Shown: positions 11,711-23,943, counted from the first letter of the stretch. The stretch is 64,000 nt of DNA from Paramecium pentaurelia (GCA_905183005.1 CAJJDO010000040.1:62001-126000), one strand, 5' to 3'. Notes: generated from the sequence alone by a model not told the origin. Translations and numbers: made by a program.

Positions 11711-13125
11711 ATGTAGTCTAATCAAACACCGATTCCTGGTTCAGTAGAAATCATTAAAGGTAATAGTTTCAAATTAATTCAAAATTTTAGATAAGCTGTA
11801 TTGGATTTCAGATAGATAAGCTCCTCGTAACCAACCAAATGCTTTTTATTTTTGTATTGATTAGGTACACAGTATAATACTAATATCTTAAGGATCTTGT
11901 ATATGAACCTTTTTTTGCAGATTTTGGTCCTCTTAATTTGGGTCACACTTATAGATTTGTAACAGAATTGGAAAAATTGCTGAGTGATAAAACATATCAA
12001 CAATATGCTATTTATCATTATACAAGTTTGGATAGTGCCAAAAGAGCAAATGCTGCTTATTTGATGGGGGCATTTCAAGTCATAATTCTTAAATACAGTG
12101 CTGATGAAGCATGGAAACCATTTTTAAATGTTAAGCCTGCATTCTAAGATTTCAGAGATGCCAGTTATGGATAATGCACTTATAAATGCACTGTAGATTT
12201 TCATATATTATTAAAGATTCTTCATTGTTTAAGAGGACTTGAATATGCTATAAAATTGAAATGGTTTGATGTTAGAAAGTTCAATCTTAGAGATTATGAA
12301 TTTTATGAAAGAGTAGATAATGGAGATCTAAATTGGATTATTCCAAATAAATTCATTGCTTTTTCTGGGCCTTCTGCAACTTAAAAGGATGCAGATGGAG
12401 TAAATTTTTTATTATTAATTGATTAGAATCGTACATTTACTCCTGAAGAGTATGTTCCTATATTTAAACAATTTGGAGTGACTTGTGTTGTAAGATTAAA
12501 CAAAAAAGCCTATGAAGAATAGAGATTTATTAAAAATGGTATAAAACATGAAGAAATTTATTTTCTGGATGGTTCTGTGCCAGGAGATGATAAAATTTTG
12601 AGATTTTTAGAAATAGCTGAAAAAGAAAATGCAGTAGCAGTTCATTGCAAAGCAGGTTTAGGTCGTACAGGTACTTTAATAGCTGCTTATGCAATCAAAC
12701 ATTATAGGTTAATTAGTATATAATATCTAGATTTCCAGCTCCAGATTTCATAGGATGGATTCGTATATGTAGACCAGGTAGTATTTTAGGTCCATAATAG
12801 ATCTTTTTACTTGTAAGTTTATTTTATTGATAATTCAATTTAGTAAAAACAAAATTGGTTGATAAGTTTAGGAAAAGATTCTCAAATTTGGAATCAAGTT
12901 AAATAAATTGCTGCAGAAGTCAATATAGAAAAAAGATTAAAAGATTTATAATTAGGACCTATGAGTGAAGGTAATTGATATTTTATATAATATTTTAAAT
13001 AGCTGATAAGAATAAAGCAGAAAAGGGTGATTAAGATTAAGCATAGACTTTAAACAAAGCTAAATTGATGAAGTAATCAAATATCATATGTTTTAAGTTA
13101 AAATTCCCCAGGGACCAAAAAATGA
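11711..13125 (+). CDS. CDC14: CDC14-family dual-specificity phosphatase
   Basis: Removing six introns (31, 28, 23, 31, 32 and 25 nt) gives 414 residues in one frame. The N-terminal pseudo-phosphatase half has YEPFFADFGPLNLGHTYRF and the catalytic half has IYFLDGSVPGDD (general acid Asp) and the P-loop VHCKAGLGRTGTLIAAYAIK, followed by FIGWIRICRPGSILGPQQ. CDC14 removes Ser-Pro phosphates and acts in mitotic exit, cytokinesis and, in ciliated lineages, basal-body or cilium functions. The intron at 11865-11892 ends AAG. The last intron and C-terminal stop are the least certain part. Confidence 0.93.
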
Positions 13126-13253
13126 AAAAGATGATTTGTTATTTTATAAAAATAATATATATCAAATGTTTTAAATTAAAAAAAAAAATAAGTAATTAAA
13201 AGTTATAATAAATAATAATAATAATATATAATAATAAATAAAGATAATTAAAA

Positions 13254-14594
13254 TCAATAAACAAATACATTCTTTATAGATTTTTTATTATTATTTATTA
13301 AAAATAAATAATTATTATCCTTTTAATTTGTTTATTTCTTTTTGATAGTTCTATAAGCATCACAAATTTATACATCTTTTAGATCAATTGAAGTAGATTT
13401 ATGATTTTATTTAAATTATTATATTTATGAAGTCCTTTTTTAATTCATAGAGTAAGAACGAGTAGATTTGCTTTCAATTTTACATTTTTAATTTGAAACT
13501 ACAGGTAATTATAATTTTTGTAATTTATTATTATTATTTTAAGATTCTAAATTTGAGCTTTAATAAGTATTTAAATATGATTAATATTATTGAGTTTATT
13601 TATTCTAAGAAGTAATTGGTTTATTATCTCTTTATGTTAATTCTTACTTTATTATCTCTTTATTAATAGGATTATTAATAGAAGTATAATTTAATTTATA
13701 ATCACCATCACTAATTTTATCATTCTTTTATTATACTACTCCTTATCGATCTCGATGATCATTGATAAAAGAGCCTTCATAATAACTTCCATCTATTTAT
13801 ATTAATTTACCTATTCCATGCTTCAAATCATTTTGATATTCTCCCTATTTAGAAATCATATATTACTTCATAAATGATTCCATTTTTCTTAACATACCTT
13901 CCATATCCATGTCTCATGCCATCTTAGAATGATCCTAAATAAATTGATCCATCAACCCATCTATATTCACCTTATCCCTATGGTTTGCCAAAATAATAAT
14001 TGCCTATATACTTATCACCATTTTAAAATTGTTCTACTCCATAACCATTTTTAACAGAATTTTTCCATTCTCCAAAATAAATATCTCCATTCCATTTATG
14101 TTCTCCTAATCCATCTTATTGTCCATTCACCCATTAACCAATATAATAATCATCATTTATTCCAATCCATTAACCATAACCATGTTTCTAAGCATTTGAC
14201 CATTAACCTATAAATTGTTCACCATTTTCCCATTTGAAACATCCCTCACCGTTTGGTTTCTTATTTTGAACCTTACCATGATATATACATTTATTCTAAA
14301 AGACTTAATAAGAAAGGCCATTCTCAAGTTGATTGTAGATGAATCTTCCATTCAAAGCTATTTTAATTTCTGCAATGTTGCTTTTTATAATTATTTAATT
14401 TTCTTATCTAGTTAATTAATTAAATTCAAGGGATTGTATTGGTAATTTATATTAATGAAGGATGCTTTGTAATTAGTTTTTCAAGGTTTCCTAGCTTTCA
14501 ATAGAGAACAACAGTATAAGGTCCTTTTGAAACTAATCAACATTGATAATCAACGGATATTTTTTTTTAATTCTTTACACTTATTATTAGACAT
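13254..14594 (-). CDS. MORN-repeat protein
   Basis: The central part is a run of MORN repeats, e.g. GEQFIGQWSNAQKHGYGQW, DDYYIGQWVNGQQDGLGEH, GDIYFGEWKNSVKNGYGVE, DKYIGNYYFGKPQGQGEY, GSIYLGSFQDGMRHGYGRY and GSYYEGSFINDHRDRQG. A 22-nt intron restores GIIYEGEYQNDLKHGIG. MORN repeats bind membranes or proteins and are common in ciliate cortex, basal-body and cilium proteins. The N-terminal 80 residues are helical and Gln-rich, and the C-terminal third is Ser/Gln/Asn-rich and disordered. The first exon and its intron near 14550 are not settled. Paralogous MORN genes occur at 58776-60910. Confidence 0.82.
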
Positions 14595-15436
14595 TCTGTA
14601 TTAATTGATACTCTTTGAACCTAAGAATATATCACTATGTTTACATTCAAAATGTATTTAATAATTAATAATAAAATTTATATGATGTAATTCTGAAAAC
14701 TAAAATACATTTAATCAAATTAAATTGGTCGAATAATAATTTTTAACTCTTCTAAATTCAGTATTCTTATCAATTACATAGAGAATATTTATACATTTTC
14801 CAAATGGATATATTAAAGTCTTAAAACATTCGATAACCTCTGTTTATATTTAAAATAATTTTTTTCATTAGTTCCATGTATTATAAAAATAAGACTTTCA
14901 ATCCAGAACTGAATCCACTTTTTATGTGCAAATCTTCTCTAGTAAATCTCTTTTATAAGGATTTGAAGATAAAGTTGCATTTTGACCTGAATCAATCCAT
15001 AAACATTAAAAATGATTTTTATTGCTTTTATAAATTAATAAATAAATTTCAAGATGATAGACTACTTGAATCTTATGAATTCTACTTAATTTATTTTTCT
15101 TCAATATTAATCATACATTTGATATTTGTAAAGAGATATTTAATCTTCACATTAAGTCAAAATTCATCAAAATTCCCTAATAGTTCTCGTTCATCTATAT
15201 ATTATTAATAATTTGATTAATATCAATTATTATTATTCTGAATTTTATTACTAATTCTAATATTCACTTAATTTCAATAAATAAATTGTTTTGGATGGAT
15301 AAAAAGAAATCATATACCAGATAAATTAAAATATTGAATTATTTTTATAAAATATTTAATATTCATTATATCTATAAATTTTAATAATAAAAATGAAATA
15401 TTTAAAAAATATTATAGATATAATAAATATATATTA
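14595..15436 (-). other. Unresolved region, possible small minus-strand gene
   Basis: Between the MORN gene and the EF-hand gene, minus-strand text such as WIDSGQNATLSSNPYKRDL and LLEKICTQK, then ECFKTLIYPFGKCINILYV, lies in one frame and looks protein-like. Two TGA codons interrupt it, and a 24-nt intron would remove only one. A second minus frame is also open for about 200 codons. I cannot build a full model with a start and stop, and no family is recognised. A gene or a decayed gene is possible. Confidence 0.3.
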
Positions 15437-16414
15437 TCAAAACTTATTATTAATCTTTTATGTGGACTTTGTTGAATACAAAGTAGTTTTAGTGGATGGA
15501 GTTGTGGTTAAACTCATTTTCTTACTGAATACATATCTATCAGTTTTTAACGGAGATAATCTTGGTGATGAAATACTATTAATATCGAAAGATAATATTG
15601 AATTTTGATTGCTGGTACTTATTCTAGTTTTAGTGGACATGTTTGTTATGATACGGGGCTTTTTATTTATTGGTGTAAGATATTTAATTTCACCTTGAAC
15701 CTTATTTTTCATAAAAGGTCTTAATGTGCATTTTTATTCTTCTTTAGGATTTGATATCTTTGTAAATTACTAATTCACTTTAAATAACTCAGACACTAAC
15801 TTAGATCTTTATTCGAATGATAGACGTGTATTCTTTATAATTGAAATGAATATAATGATGAATAAGTACTTTTATTTGCCATATCAAGTCTGTTCGATTG
15901 GCACAATAAGATAAATATCTTAGTAGATTTACAAAATCAGTAGAATAATAATTCTCTTCTCCTATTTCTCTCATTTTTCTCATCAATGTCCTAAATGCTA
16001 TTAAAATTTAATCACTTCATTACTTTGAGAAGTTCCCTCATCCTTTATCACTTATTTGAACTCATCTAAATCAATACATTCTTAGAATATAAATATAGAA
16101 ACATACTATTGCCATCACGATCAGTCATTTCGAAAAAGGCCTTCAAAAGACCTAAATTAACAGGATAATTGTTTTTTTTCAACATGGAGTACAGTTCATC
16201 CATTTCAATTGTATCTTACAAATTTTAATTAATATATTATACTTGAATGATCTCTATCAATTAAATGGAATGTTTCTGTGACTATTTCATCATCAAATAA
16301 CTCCTTTTCTGTTTTTCTATATTTCTCCTTTACTTTAGATGAATGTCTAGAATTGAACCAACTCTTTGTTTCTTAGAAATGCAGCACTCTTTCAGCTGGT
16401 GGTAATATTTACAT
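15437..16414 (-). CDS. EF-hand calcium-binding protein
   Basis: Four introns (28, 26, 26 and 37 nt) give 286 residues. Two canonical EF-hand loops are rebuilt only after splicing: DRDHSNTIEMDE and DRDGNKCIDLDEF, each with acidic or oxygen ligands at positions 1, 3, 5 and 12. Between and after them come helices (ELYSMLKKNNYPVNLGLLKA, TLMRKMREIGEENYYS), then a basic, Ser/Thr-rich disordered tail (RLSPLKTDRYVF, MSLTTTPSTKTT). The start ATG at 16414 precedes QILPPAERVLHFQETKSW. It is a calcium sensor of unknown target; the basic tail could bind microtubules or membranes, but that is speculation. TTLL9 ends 133 bp upstream on the same strand. Confidence 0.85.
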
Positions 16415-16546
16415 AAAAAAATATATATTATTTTATTTCTAAATTAAGTTCTTAAATTTAGTGAAACAATTCATATTTAAAATAATTTAATCCTATATAT
16501 ATATATATATTTTATAAATGAGTTTTTTATGATTACAATTTCTAAT

Positions 16547-18521
16547 TCAAACATCTGAAATGTAAGATTCATCCTTAACAATTCTAGGTAACGTTCTAAA
16601 ACTATCTTTTGGTAAATAATGATTTTGATGATTAGAAGCATTCTCTAATTTAACATTTGGACTGAATGAAGAATTGTTTAACTAAGATATTCTAACAAAA
16701 TTATTTATTTTTCATACACTTTATTCTATTGATATTCTTCTTTTTATTGTTAAATTTATATTTTCTATTTTTATTAATTATTTTATATAGGCATTTTTCG
16801 TATTGCATTTTATTTATTCATTAAAATAGGTAGATCTGTAGAATTTCTTTTAATACTTATTATTCCTTTTTATTGGATAATAATTTTATTTGGATTATTT
16901 TAATTCTTTAATATTAATTCAAAAAATACAACTTATGCAATCTAAGAACTTTTTGATGAACTTCTCATTTATTTTTCTTTTTCTTCCTTATCTTTATCTT
17001 TATTATTATTATTATTTTTATTTCCTTCAGAACTTTTCACTTAAATTTAATCATTTGTATTGGCCAATTTTAATGCTTAAAATTAATATTTATAATTACT
17101 TACCACATGCTTTGGCTAGTTTCTTTAATTATATTTTTCTATTATTAAAAGTACCAAGAAATGATATTTAAGAACAATTATAAGTATTTTTGATAGGACC
17201 TCCTTTATAAATTAAATCAAATCCTCCAATTTATTCCTCATTTCCAGTTAATATTTTTTCAAGATCAATAATTGTAAAAACATCATCTAGTAATCCACAT
17301 TTTAATTCAAAATCAATTGGTGTATTAGATGTCATAGAAGGACTTTTGTTAATTTACTTGTTTTATACCTTGCATTCACTTCCAAAAGCCAAGGCTTTAA
17401 TTAAGAATCAAATAAAATATCAAATCCATATAGTTCAAAACAATGTTTATCATTGATGATAATTTTTTGAACTGCTAATAACGATTTAATCATTAATTGT
17501 TAAACATTATAAAAACATTCTTATACTTTATCCTATCCATATTTAGTCATTAAAAAGAGTTTTAATTTTTATAAATCCCATTTACCACCTAGTTTTTCAT
17601 CATAATTTTCTGAAGTCTTTTGAATAGCTACATTTGTTAAATGAACATCTATAATAATCATAAAAATAATTATACAAGTATTAGTTATATCTTAATTATC
17701 ATATCTGTGATGAGTGAATCTTGCAAAACCTGTACGATATAAGTATAATGTTAAAGGAGAATATGAAGTACATAATAAGTAGATTCTAGTATCAAACTTT
17801 TTGCCTCCAATTAAGAGAGGATCGGCTATGTATCTTTAAACTATATAGGATTCTGCAGAAGGATTTTCAGGATTGAATTTAACTTGATTTTTCCATTAAG
17901 ATATTTATTATATTTTGTTAAATAAGAATATGCCTCTTCCTTATGATTTCCCTATCTATAAATGATAATAAATAATATTTTACTGGTTTCATGATCCATG
18001 CAGTCTTGTTGTCACCTTACTTTTTAAATTCTTCATTAAATATAGGATATTCACTAGGTAAATGGTAGGTCAGTGGAAAAAAATTATAACTAAATCGTTA
18101 AATTACTTTAATTACGCATTGGCTTCATCAATTTTACCCTCTTTTTCTAAGGTTCTTTTTTACTTTTTGAGATTCTTTATCATGAGATCTTTGCGAGTTA
18201 ACTAATTGAAATAGAAAATTAAAAATATTACCTCATAATGATTACGAAAATGATTAATTTTTTAATGATGTTGCATATGAATATGATCCATAACTTCATG
18301 AATCCATTCTTTTTCAGCCCACATAATATCCCAATCGTCACCATCAGTTTCTTTCCAATTTCTTCTTTTAAATGCCTTTCATTATTCATGCAATCATACT
18401 TCTAAGATGCAATTTCTAAATGATGTTTTATATTTGATATTAGTACTACATATTAGATATTAAATTACAAATGATTTCCATAATTTTCTTTTTTAATGTA
18501 TTTTCTAAAATATTCTGACAT
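16547..18521 (-). CDS. TTLL9: Tubulin tyrosine ligase-like glutamylase, TTLL9 type
   Basis: TTL-family text runs through the gene: NWKETDGDDWDIMWAEKEWI, NHFRNHYELSRKDLM, AWIMKPIGKSQGRGIFLF, YIVQRYIADPLLIGGKKFD, RIYLLCTSYSPLTLYLYR, DVHLTNVAIQKTSENYD, KHCFELYGFDILFD, KPWLLEVNASPSM and GGFDLIYKGGP. This order and wording match TTLL9, which adds glutamates to tubulin tails in cilia. ATP-grasp residues (KPIG, the ligand in WLLEVN) are intact. Introns of 24, 28, 26, 28 and 26 nt restore the frame. The Gln of VQRY is a TAA codon at 17836-17838. The C-terminal 130 residues are Asn/Lys/Gln-rich and disordered. The first 30 residues are uncertain. Confidence 0.94.
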
Positions 18522-18593
18522 TTATTGAATAAATTTATATATAATTTATATATTTAATTATCAAATATTAAGAGTCAATTGATATCTTTGAAT

Positions 18594-20340
18594 TCACTTT
18601 TGAGTTTGCTTAAAGTCATTGAATTCCTCATAATCAACTCCATTATTTCTTATCCTGGAATCTAAGAAATATTTTCATCATCTCGACTAAAATTAATAAA
18701 TTAAATAATTTACAAATATTTATCATCATCATCATCATTATCATTATCTTATTTATTCTCATTATCACTTTCTACTTATGATAATTACTAGATAAAGGTA
18801 GTTTCTGTATTTTAAAATTTAGATTAATTAATATTAAATTTAGTTTAATTTTCTTCTTCATAGTTTTCAAGATGATTATTATTACTAGACTTCAATTTCT
18901 CTAATTCTAATGTTAAAGCAAAGATATGTTTTCTTAATTCATTATCTGGAGATTCTTTAAATATAATTAAACTCTCATAAGCACTAATCTTTTATCTCAT
19001 ATCTTGTAATTATTCTTCTAAAAATGGCACTCTCTCAGCAATAAGTCTATATTCAACATTCTACTTTTCCAACTTATCAATCTTATCTCTCATATTAGAA
19101 TTGATTTCATATAATTCTTCTATCTCTTCTTCTAATTCTTAATTGATCTATTCTAAAACTATATTTGTTTAAGAATTATCATTTTATGAATCTGATAAGA
19201 AAATATTGTTATTCATTGTAGAAGCAGTCTATGGTCTCAAACTCTTTGAAAAATTGATACTCTATGATAATTTAGATTCCTATTTGCTGTCCTTGAAAGC
19301 TTAAGCCAAATTGTAATCTTATTGAGTTATAATCTGATTATCCAACTTGTCTAAGAATACAGTCCATAGAATATCATATTTATAAGCATATTTATGAGTA
19401 CAAGGATTATTTTCAATAACTAGATCCTTAAGACTAGGCATTAATTTAATACTATTGACTAAATGTTCAAATTCAGTAATTTAGTTATAACCAACTTAAA
19501 ATATCTTCAAATGAATCATTAATCCCATATCTATGGAATTTATTAGATTATTATTAGCATATAATTTCTAGAGTCTTTTACATTCTCCTAATGGTTATAA
19601 GGTAGATATTTTATTGTTATTTAGATTCAAATCTACAATATTATTCAATATACTAATTCCAATAACATTTATCAATTTATTTTATGATAAGGATAGACTC
19701 TTTAAGGAACTAATTAATTAATATAAAATTACATTAGTTCTTAAAATGGAACTTCTGTTGTGCTTTCAAAAACCAAGAGATTTTTATCATTCAAAGTCAA
19801 GTGTGTTACTGATTATAAATCAGAACCATCACTATTTGTGCAAATAAATTGTTTGGTGATCAATTTTCTTGCTTCTACTAAATCATATGCTGATATAACT
19901 GGAGAAGGTTCGATTATTTTAACAGTTTTTTGAATGTCTTTATTATCATTAGATTGTTTATCTTTTTAATCAGCAATTTTTTATACATCATCTAATTTTT
20001 TATTACTTGAATTAGGACGAAGGATTGAACCTTTTTTGAATTGTAATTATAATTTAGAAATTGGTTTTGGAGGTAATTGTTATGTATTAGATGATTCAGA
20101 TAATAATTATGATGTTGTAGATGATTATTATTGAATTTATGAATGATTATCATGTAATTATGGTAATTTTGGTCTTAAAACATTTACTCTCTTTTGCATC
20201 ATATTTCCATTTGTATTTTCATATAAACTTGGATAACCTTTTTATTAAAGAAAATGTCTTCGTTTAATGTGATCATCCAATTTTTAGTTATCTTCGAATT
20301 TTCTACCGCAACCATGAGGACATTCAAAGTTATTCATCAT
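18594..20340 (-). CDS. C2H2 zinc finger + leucine-rich repeat + coiled-coil protein
   Basis: The protein opens MMNNFECPHGCGRKFED with a following DHIKRRH, a single C2H2-type finger at residues 6-30. A disordered Gln/Ser-rich linker leads to an SDS22-like leucine-rich repeat block (LTLNDKNLLVFESTTEVPFQ, NNIVDLNLNNNKISTL, LQKLYANNNLINSID, FQVGYNQITEFEHL) capped by LVIENNPCTHKYAYKYDILW. The last third is coiled coil (ELEEEIEELYEINSNM, KLEKQNVEYRLIAERVPFL). LRR proteins with this cap and a coiled coil are typical of axoneme and basal-body scaffolds; the N-terminal finger is unusual there. Its function is not known. The next gene on the same strand (20374-21105) also has C2H2 fingers. Confidence 0.8.
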
Positions 20341-20373
20341 TTTAAATTTAATTAATTAAAAATATATATAATT

Positions 20374-21105
20374 TCATAGACTTATGCTCAAATCATCAAT
20401 TTATTGAAGTTATGCATTTATTTCTTATTGTTAATTCTTCTTACAATTATTATGATATCTTTTTAAATGAGTATGTAGCAATGTATGAGATTAATAATCT
20501 TTGGAACACAAAAAACAAGAGAATACATGATAATTTTAACAATGTTTCTTCAAGATATGAGGGAAAAATACACTGCTTATACCTATAAAATCACATGAAG
20601 GACATTAGAACATTTCAGATTAATTATCTTTAGATTAAATCTATTTTAAATTCTTGATACTCTAAACAAATAATTTAGTTATTGCTCTTAGATATTTAAA
20701 TTTGTTTTTACTATGATATGCTTTTATAGATTCAAAATCTAAATGGAGAGATTTATTATTCAAAGAATTTATTTATCTAAATTTCTATACAATTATATTA
20801 AGTTGTTTATAACATTATTCAGGTGATAATAATCCTTTTGGAGTCATCTAAAATAATTGTTATAGTTTGATATTGTCTTCATTTTATAGAAGTGTATCAA
20901 TTTATAATGTATTTTTCATTGATTTTCTATCTTTTTTCTTTTAACCATTTAATTTAGATTCTTCTATTTATTCAAATTTCTTATTTTTTTATTCATCATC
21001 ATTAGAAGGAGGATTCTTTTTGAATAATATATTAGTTAATAATTATGTGCATTCCAATTGCATTTCCAATATCTTTTTTAATAAATTTTTAGTATCTTCA
21101 TTCAT
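20374..21105 (-). CDS. Small C2H2 zinc-finger protein
   Basis: A single uninterrupted frame encodes 243 residues starting MNEDTKNLLKKILEMQLE. Near the C-terminus are two fingers: CPSCDFIG with HILKKHC, and FSCFLCSKDY followed by LLHTHLKRYH, which fit C-x2-C...H-x4-5-C/H spacing. The rest is helical, Lys/Glu-rich and lacks a known domain. It may bind nucleic acid or protein; no target can be inferred. It lies 34 bp upstream of, and in the same direction as, the C2H2-LRR gene, which suggests possible shared origin of the fingers, but the rest is unlike. Confidence 0.75.
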
Positions 21106-21220
21106 TTTATTACAATAATTTGCATTTCTCTCAACATATATATTTTCTAATTATAATCTAAATATAATATTACATTTTTTTACAAATATTGATAAAAATA
21201 ATATAAAACCAAAATAAAAA

Positions 21221-22932
21221 TCAAGATGATAATTTTTATGCCAAAATACTTCTTTAAATAACATGATCTTATAATTATTCTTTTTTATATTTCTCTAAAA
21301 ATTCTAATTCTTATTTTATTTTGTCATTTTTTTAATTAATTTCGAGATTTTTTTATAAAATTTGATTTTGTTTATGAATTTTTTCTAACATATTTTCCAT
21401 TTATTTTTATTTTGCCAATTTAAATCTATGTTCATTTTTTTAAGATAATTTAATTTTTCTTAAATCCAAAAGAGATTAATGTCTATAATTATAATAAAAT
21501 TAATACCTTTTAATTCCTTCCTCTAACTTTTCATCTGTTTCTTATAATTTAAAATTCAATTCTTCAAATCGCTTTTAATCTAATGATTCCTAAAATTATT
21601 CTACTCTCTTCATAATTCTACTGTTCTTTAATGATAAACTCTTTTATTATTTCAATTAAGATATTTCATGTTTATTTATTTAAATCTAAATATTAATACT
21701 ATTTATACTTATCTTTATGTTGATTTACTAAAATAATTTTAAACATTCTAATTCTCTTTTTAAACATAAGATTCTTATAATTTCTTTTATTTCTCTTCAA
21801 ATATTTTGATAGTTTAATTATGTTTTTTCTTCTCATTTTCTTATTTCTTATGTAAATATTCATTCATATAATCAGATTTCTTTTTTATTGAATCCATAAC
21901 TTAATCTATCATACTCTATTCTAAATTCATTTAAATTTATCTTTTTAACTATCTCTCTCTTTCCTTCTCTTCTTTCTTTTTCAATTATTCCAATAATTCC
22001 TCTTATGCTTATTATAATTATTTTTATTTTCTTTCCTAATGAAGATTATGATCTTTCTCCAATTCTTAAACTATCTTCTAATGCTCTCGATATTAAGTTT
22101 ATTCTTCTTTTTTTGCCTTTTAACATATTTAATCAACCTTTATATGATCCATCCTAAGTTTCTTTCTTACTAATTCTAATTGCTTTTATTTCAATCTTTC
22201 TGCTTTCTAATAAATTTCAGGTGCAGTCTTACTATAATATTCATCTTATTTATTTATTTAATCATGCACTAAATTTAGAAATCTATATTGTATTCATATT
22301 ATTTACTTATTATAATTTTCTGAAGCTTTAATCAATTTCTTATCAAAAAGTTCCTTTTTTTGAGTTGCACTTAAAATTGTGGAATGAACATCTTCACATG
22401 ATTATTTTTTCAATTCAGTAGTTTATTCGAGAGATATTGATTCATCCTTATACTTGATATTTTTAGAATTTATTTATTTAGAGACCTAAGATTGTATGTG
22501 TTTTATTTAATTTCTTTTTTTTAAGATGTCATTTAATATTTTATATTTACCTGTTACATATTACAAATATGATATAAGGTTCTAAAGTGGATCTTTAAGT
22601 TTTTGATAAAATTCTTCATAATCTTTCACTTAAAGATCCTGTACATTTAATTTTAGAATTTCCATTGCAGTCTAAGTTCTTGGTGAATTTGTATCAAAAT
22701 GCATTCTAAAAACTGTTAAATGATTTGGATTTCTAATGATATTATTCTTTTGTTCAGCTTCTAAATAATTAGCTTCTATAGCTGATTTTAATAATGAATT
22801 AGAGATTGTTGGAAAACGAAATTGTTTATGACTACCTAATAAGTTTTTTGGACTTGAATCACTATTCTATTGAAATGAACTCATAGATCTTGTGATTAGA
22901 ATGTCACCTGTTTCCTTTATATAATCAATCAT
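21221..22932 (-). CDS. Long coiled-coil protein
   Basis: From ATG at 22932 the sequence reads MIDYIKETGDILITRSMSS, then FRMHFDTNSPRTQTAMEILK, a motif type (xSPRTxxAxxxL) found in several coiled-coil ciliary/centrosomal proteins, followed by VKDYEEFYQKLKDPLQNLI. The remaining two thirds are heptad-rich Lys/Glu/Gln sequence ending LEKYKKEQLQDHVIQRS and a stop at 21221. At least one short intron lies near 22520. I infer a structural cytoskeletal protein; no enzyme domain is seen. The ATG is only 24 bp from that of the divergent gene at 22957. Confidence 0.68.
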
Positions 22933-22956
22933 AATAATATTAATTTTTATTGATTA

Positions 22957-23199
22957 ATGTCTTTTTAATTCCTTAAAATATGTTTTAATAATGATCTCAG
23001 AAGATTAAGAATTTTAAAGAGATTTTTGTTTTACAAAATTCAACGAAATGAGTTTTATAGATTAGAGGAGATTAGGAATGAAATGTTGAATATGAAATTT
23101 GAAAATAGAGAATCAGTCAAACAAACTGCTGGAACAAGTTCTTGGGTTTTATATTTAAAAAAGAGACAATAAAATAAATCAAATTGGTAATGGTGGTGA
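22957..23199 (+). CDS. Tiny basic protein, 80 residues
   Basis: One intact frame reads MSFQFLKICFNNDLRRLRIL, then KRFLFYKIQRNEFYRLEEIR, and ends WVLYLKKRQQNKSNWQWW before TGA. It is strongly basic, and the N-terminus could be a mitochondrial presequence. The helix with LRRLRILKRFLFYKIQRNEF recalls small mitochondrial ribosomal or LYR-type proteins, but no diagnostic motif is present. It starts 24 bp from the divergent coiled-coil gene and so must share its promoter. The amino-acid mix is far from the I/F/Y/L-only look of antisense frames, which supports a real gene. Confidence 0.6.
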
Positions 23200-23308
23200 T
23201 CCTTAGTTTTTATATTGATTATGTTATATTTCATAAATATAGGAGAATATATATATAAATAAAATAATAAGAAAATATAAACAAAATATTTAGATCATTA
23301 AACAACTT

Positions 23309-23943
23309 TCATATCTAAGGGATTGGTTTTCTAACTAAAATTAATTATTTTTTCCACTTTCTATCTGGTATATTTCTCCATCTTTTGGTGATTACTTTAA
23401 TCATGATATTATGAGGCATTTAAAGAAGCACCAAAATTAGACTAACTATAAGTGCACAAAGGAGAGTATGACTAATATTATTAATTAAATGTCTTACACA
23501 ATCAATCCACTAGCCACTATCTTCAGTAATAATGAGACTACATTTAAAAAGGGGCATAATTTAACTATCTTTTTCTTGTTAATCAAAGAAGCGAAAAACA
23601 AAATCTTTTCTCCTAATAAAAGGGCATCTGAAAATATGAAGATTTAAAAAGACACTATCATTTCATCATACCAGTTAGATTTGAGAGTTGTATAGATGAT
23701 AGCACTTCCAATAAATAAAAAAACAAATCCAATAAGATTGCATAGGATTAGACCTTTGGCCAATTTCAATGTCATTTTGTCACTATTTGTTAGAACATAT
23801 TTAACAGGTTTTGTAGGAACCTATGGAGGGTTTGTTCCTTATCCTTCTTGTAAATTCCTGTCTTCAGAATCTAAATCTACATTAGTTTGACCATCTATTA
23901 CTAGAGCAGGACCTTCATTTAATTCTTTCATATTAACTTCCAT
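23309..23943 (-). CDS. Four-helix integral membrane protein
   Basis: Removal of one 26-nt intron leaves 202 residues. After a soluble acidic/Pro-rich N-terminus (MEVNMKELNEGPALVIDG) come four hydrophobic segments: LILCNLIGFVFLFIGSAII, VSFQIFIFSDALLLGEKIL, LNVVSLLLKIVASGLIV and LLCALIVSLILVLLQ, ending in a basic tail (KVITKRWRNIPDRKWKK). The retained reading without splicing would end early at 23401; splicing gives a more natural last helix and tail. No family is recognised. The N-terminus and basic tail are probably cytosolic. Confidence 0.72.

Noticed and set aside
14876..15208. Plus-strand frame of 110 residues free of TAA, TAG and TGA
   Set aside because: Its composition is Phe/Leu/Ile/Tyr-heavy, as expected for the antisense of Lys/Asn/Glu-rich coding text, and it has no motif; the minus strand reads more like protein.
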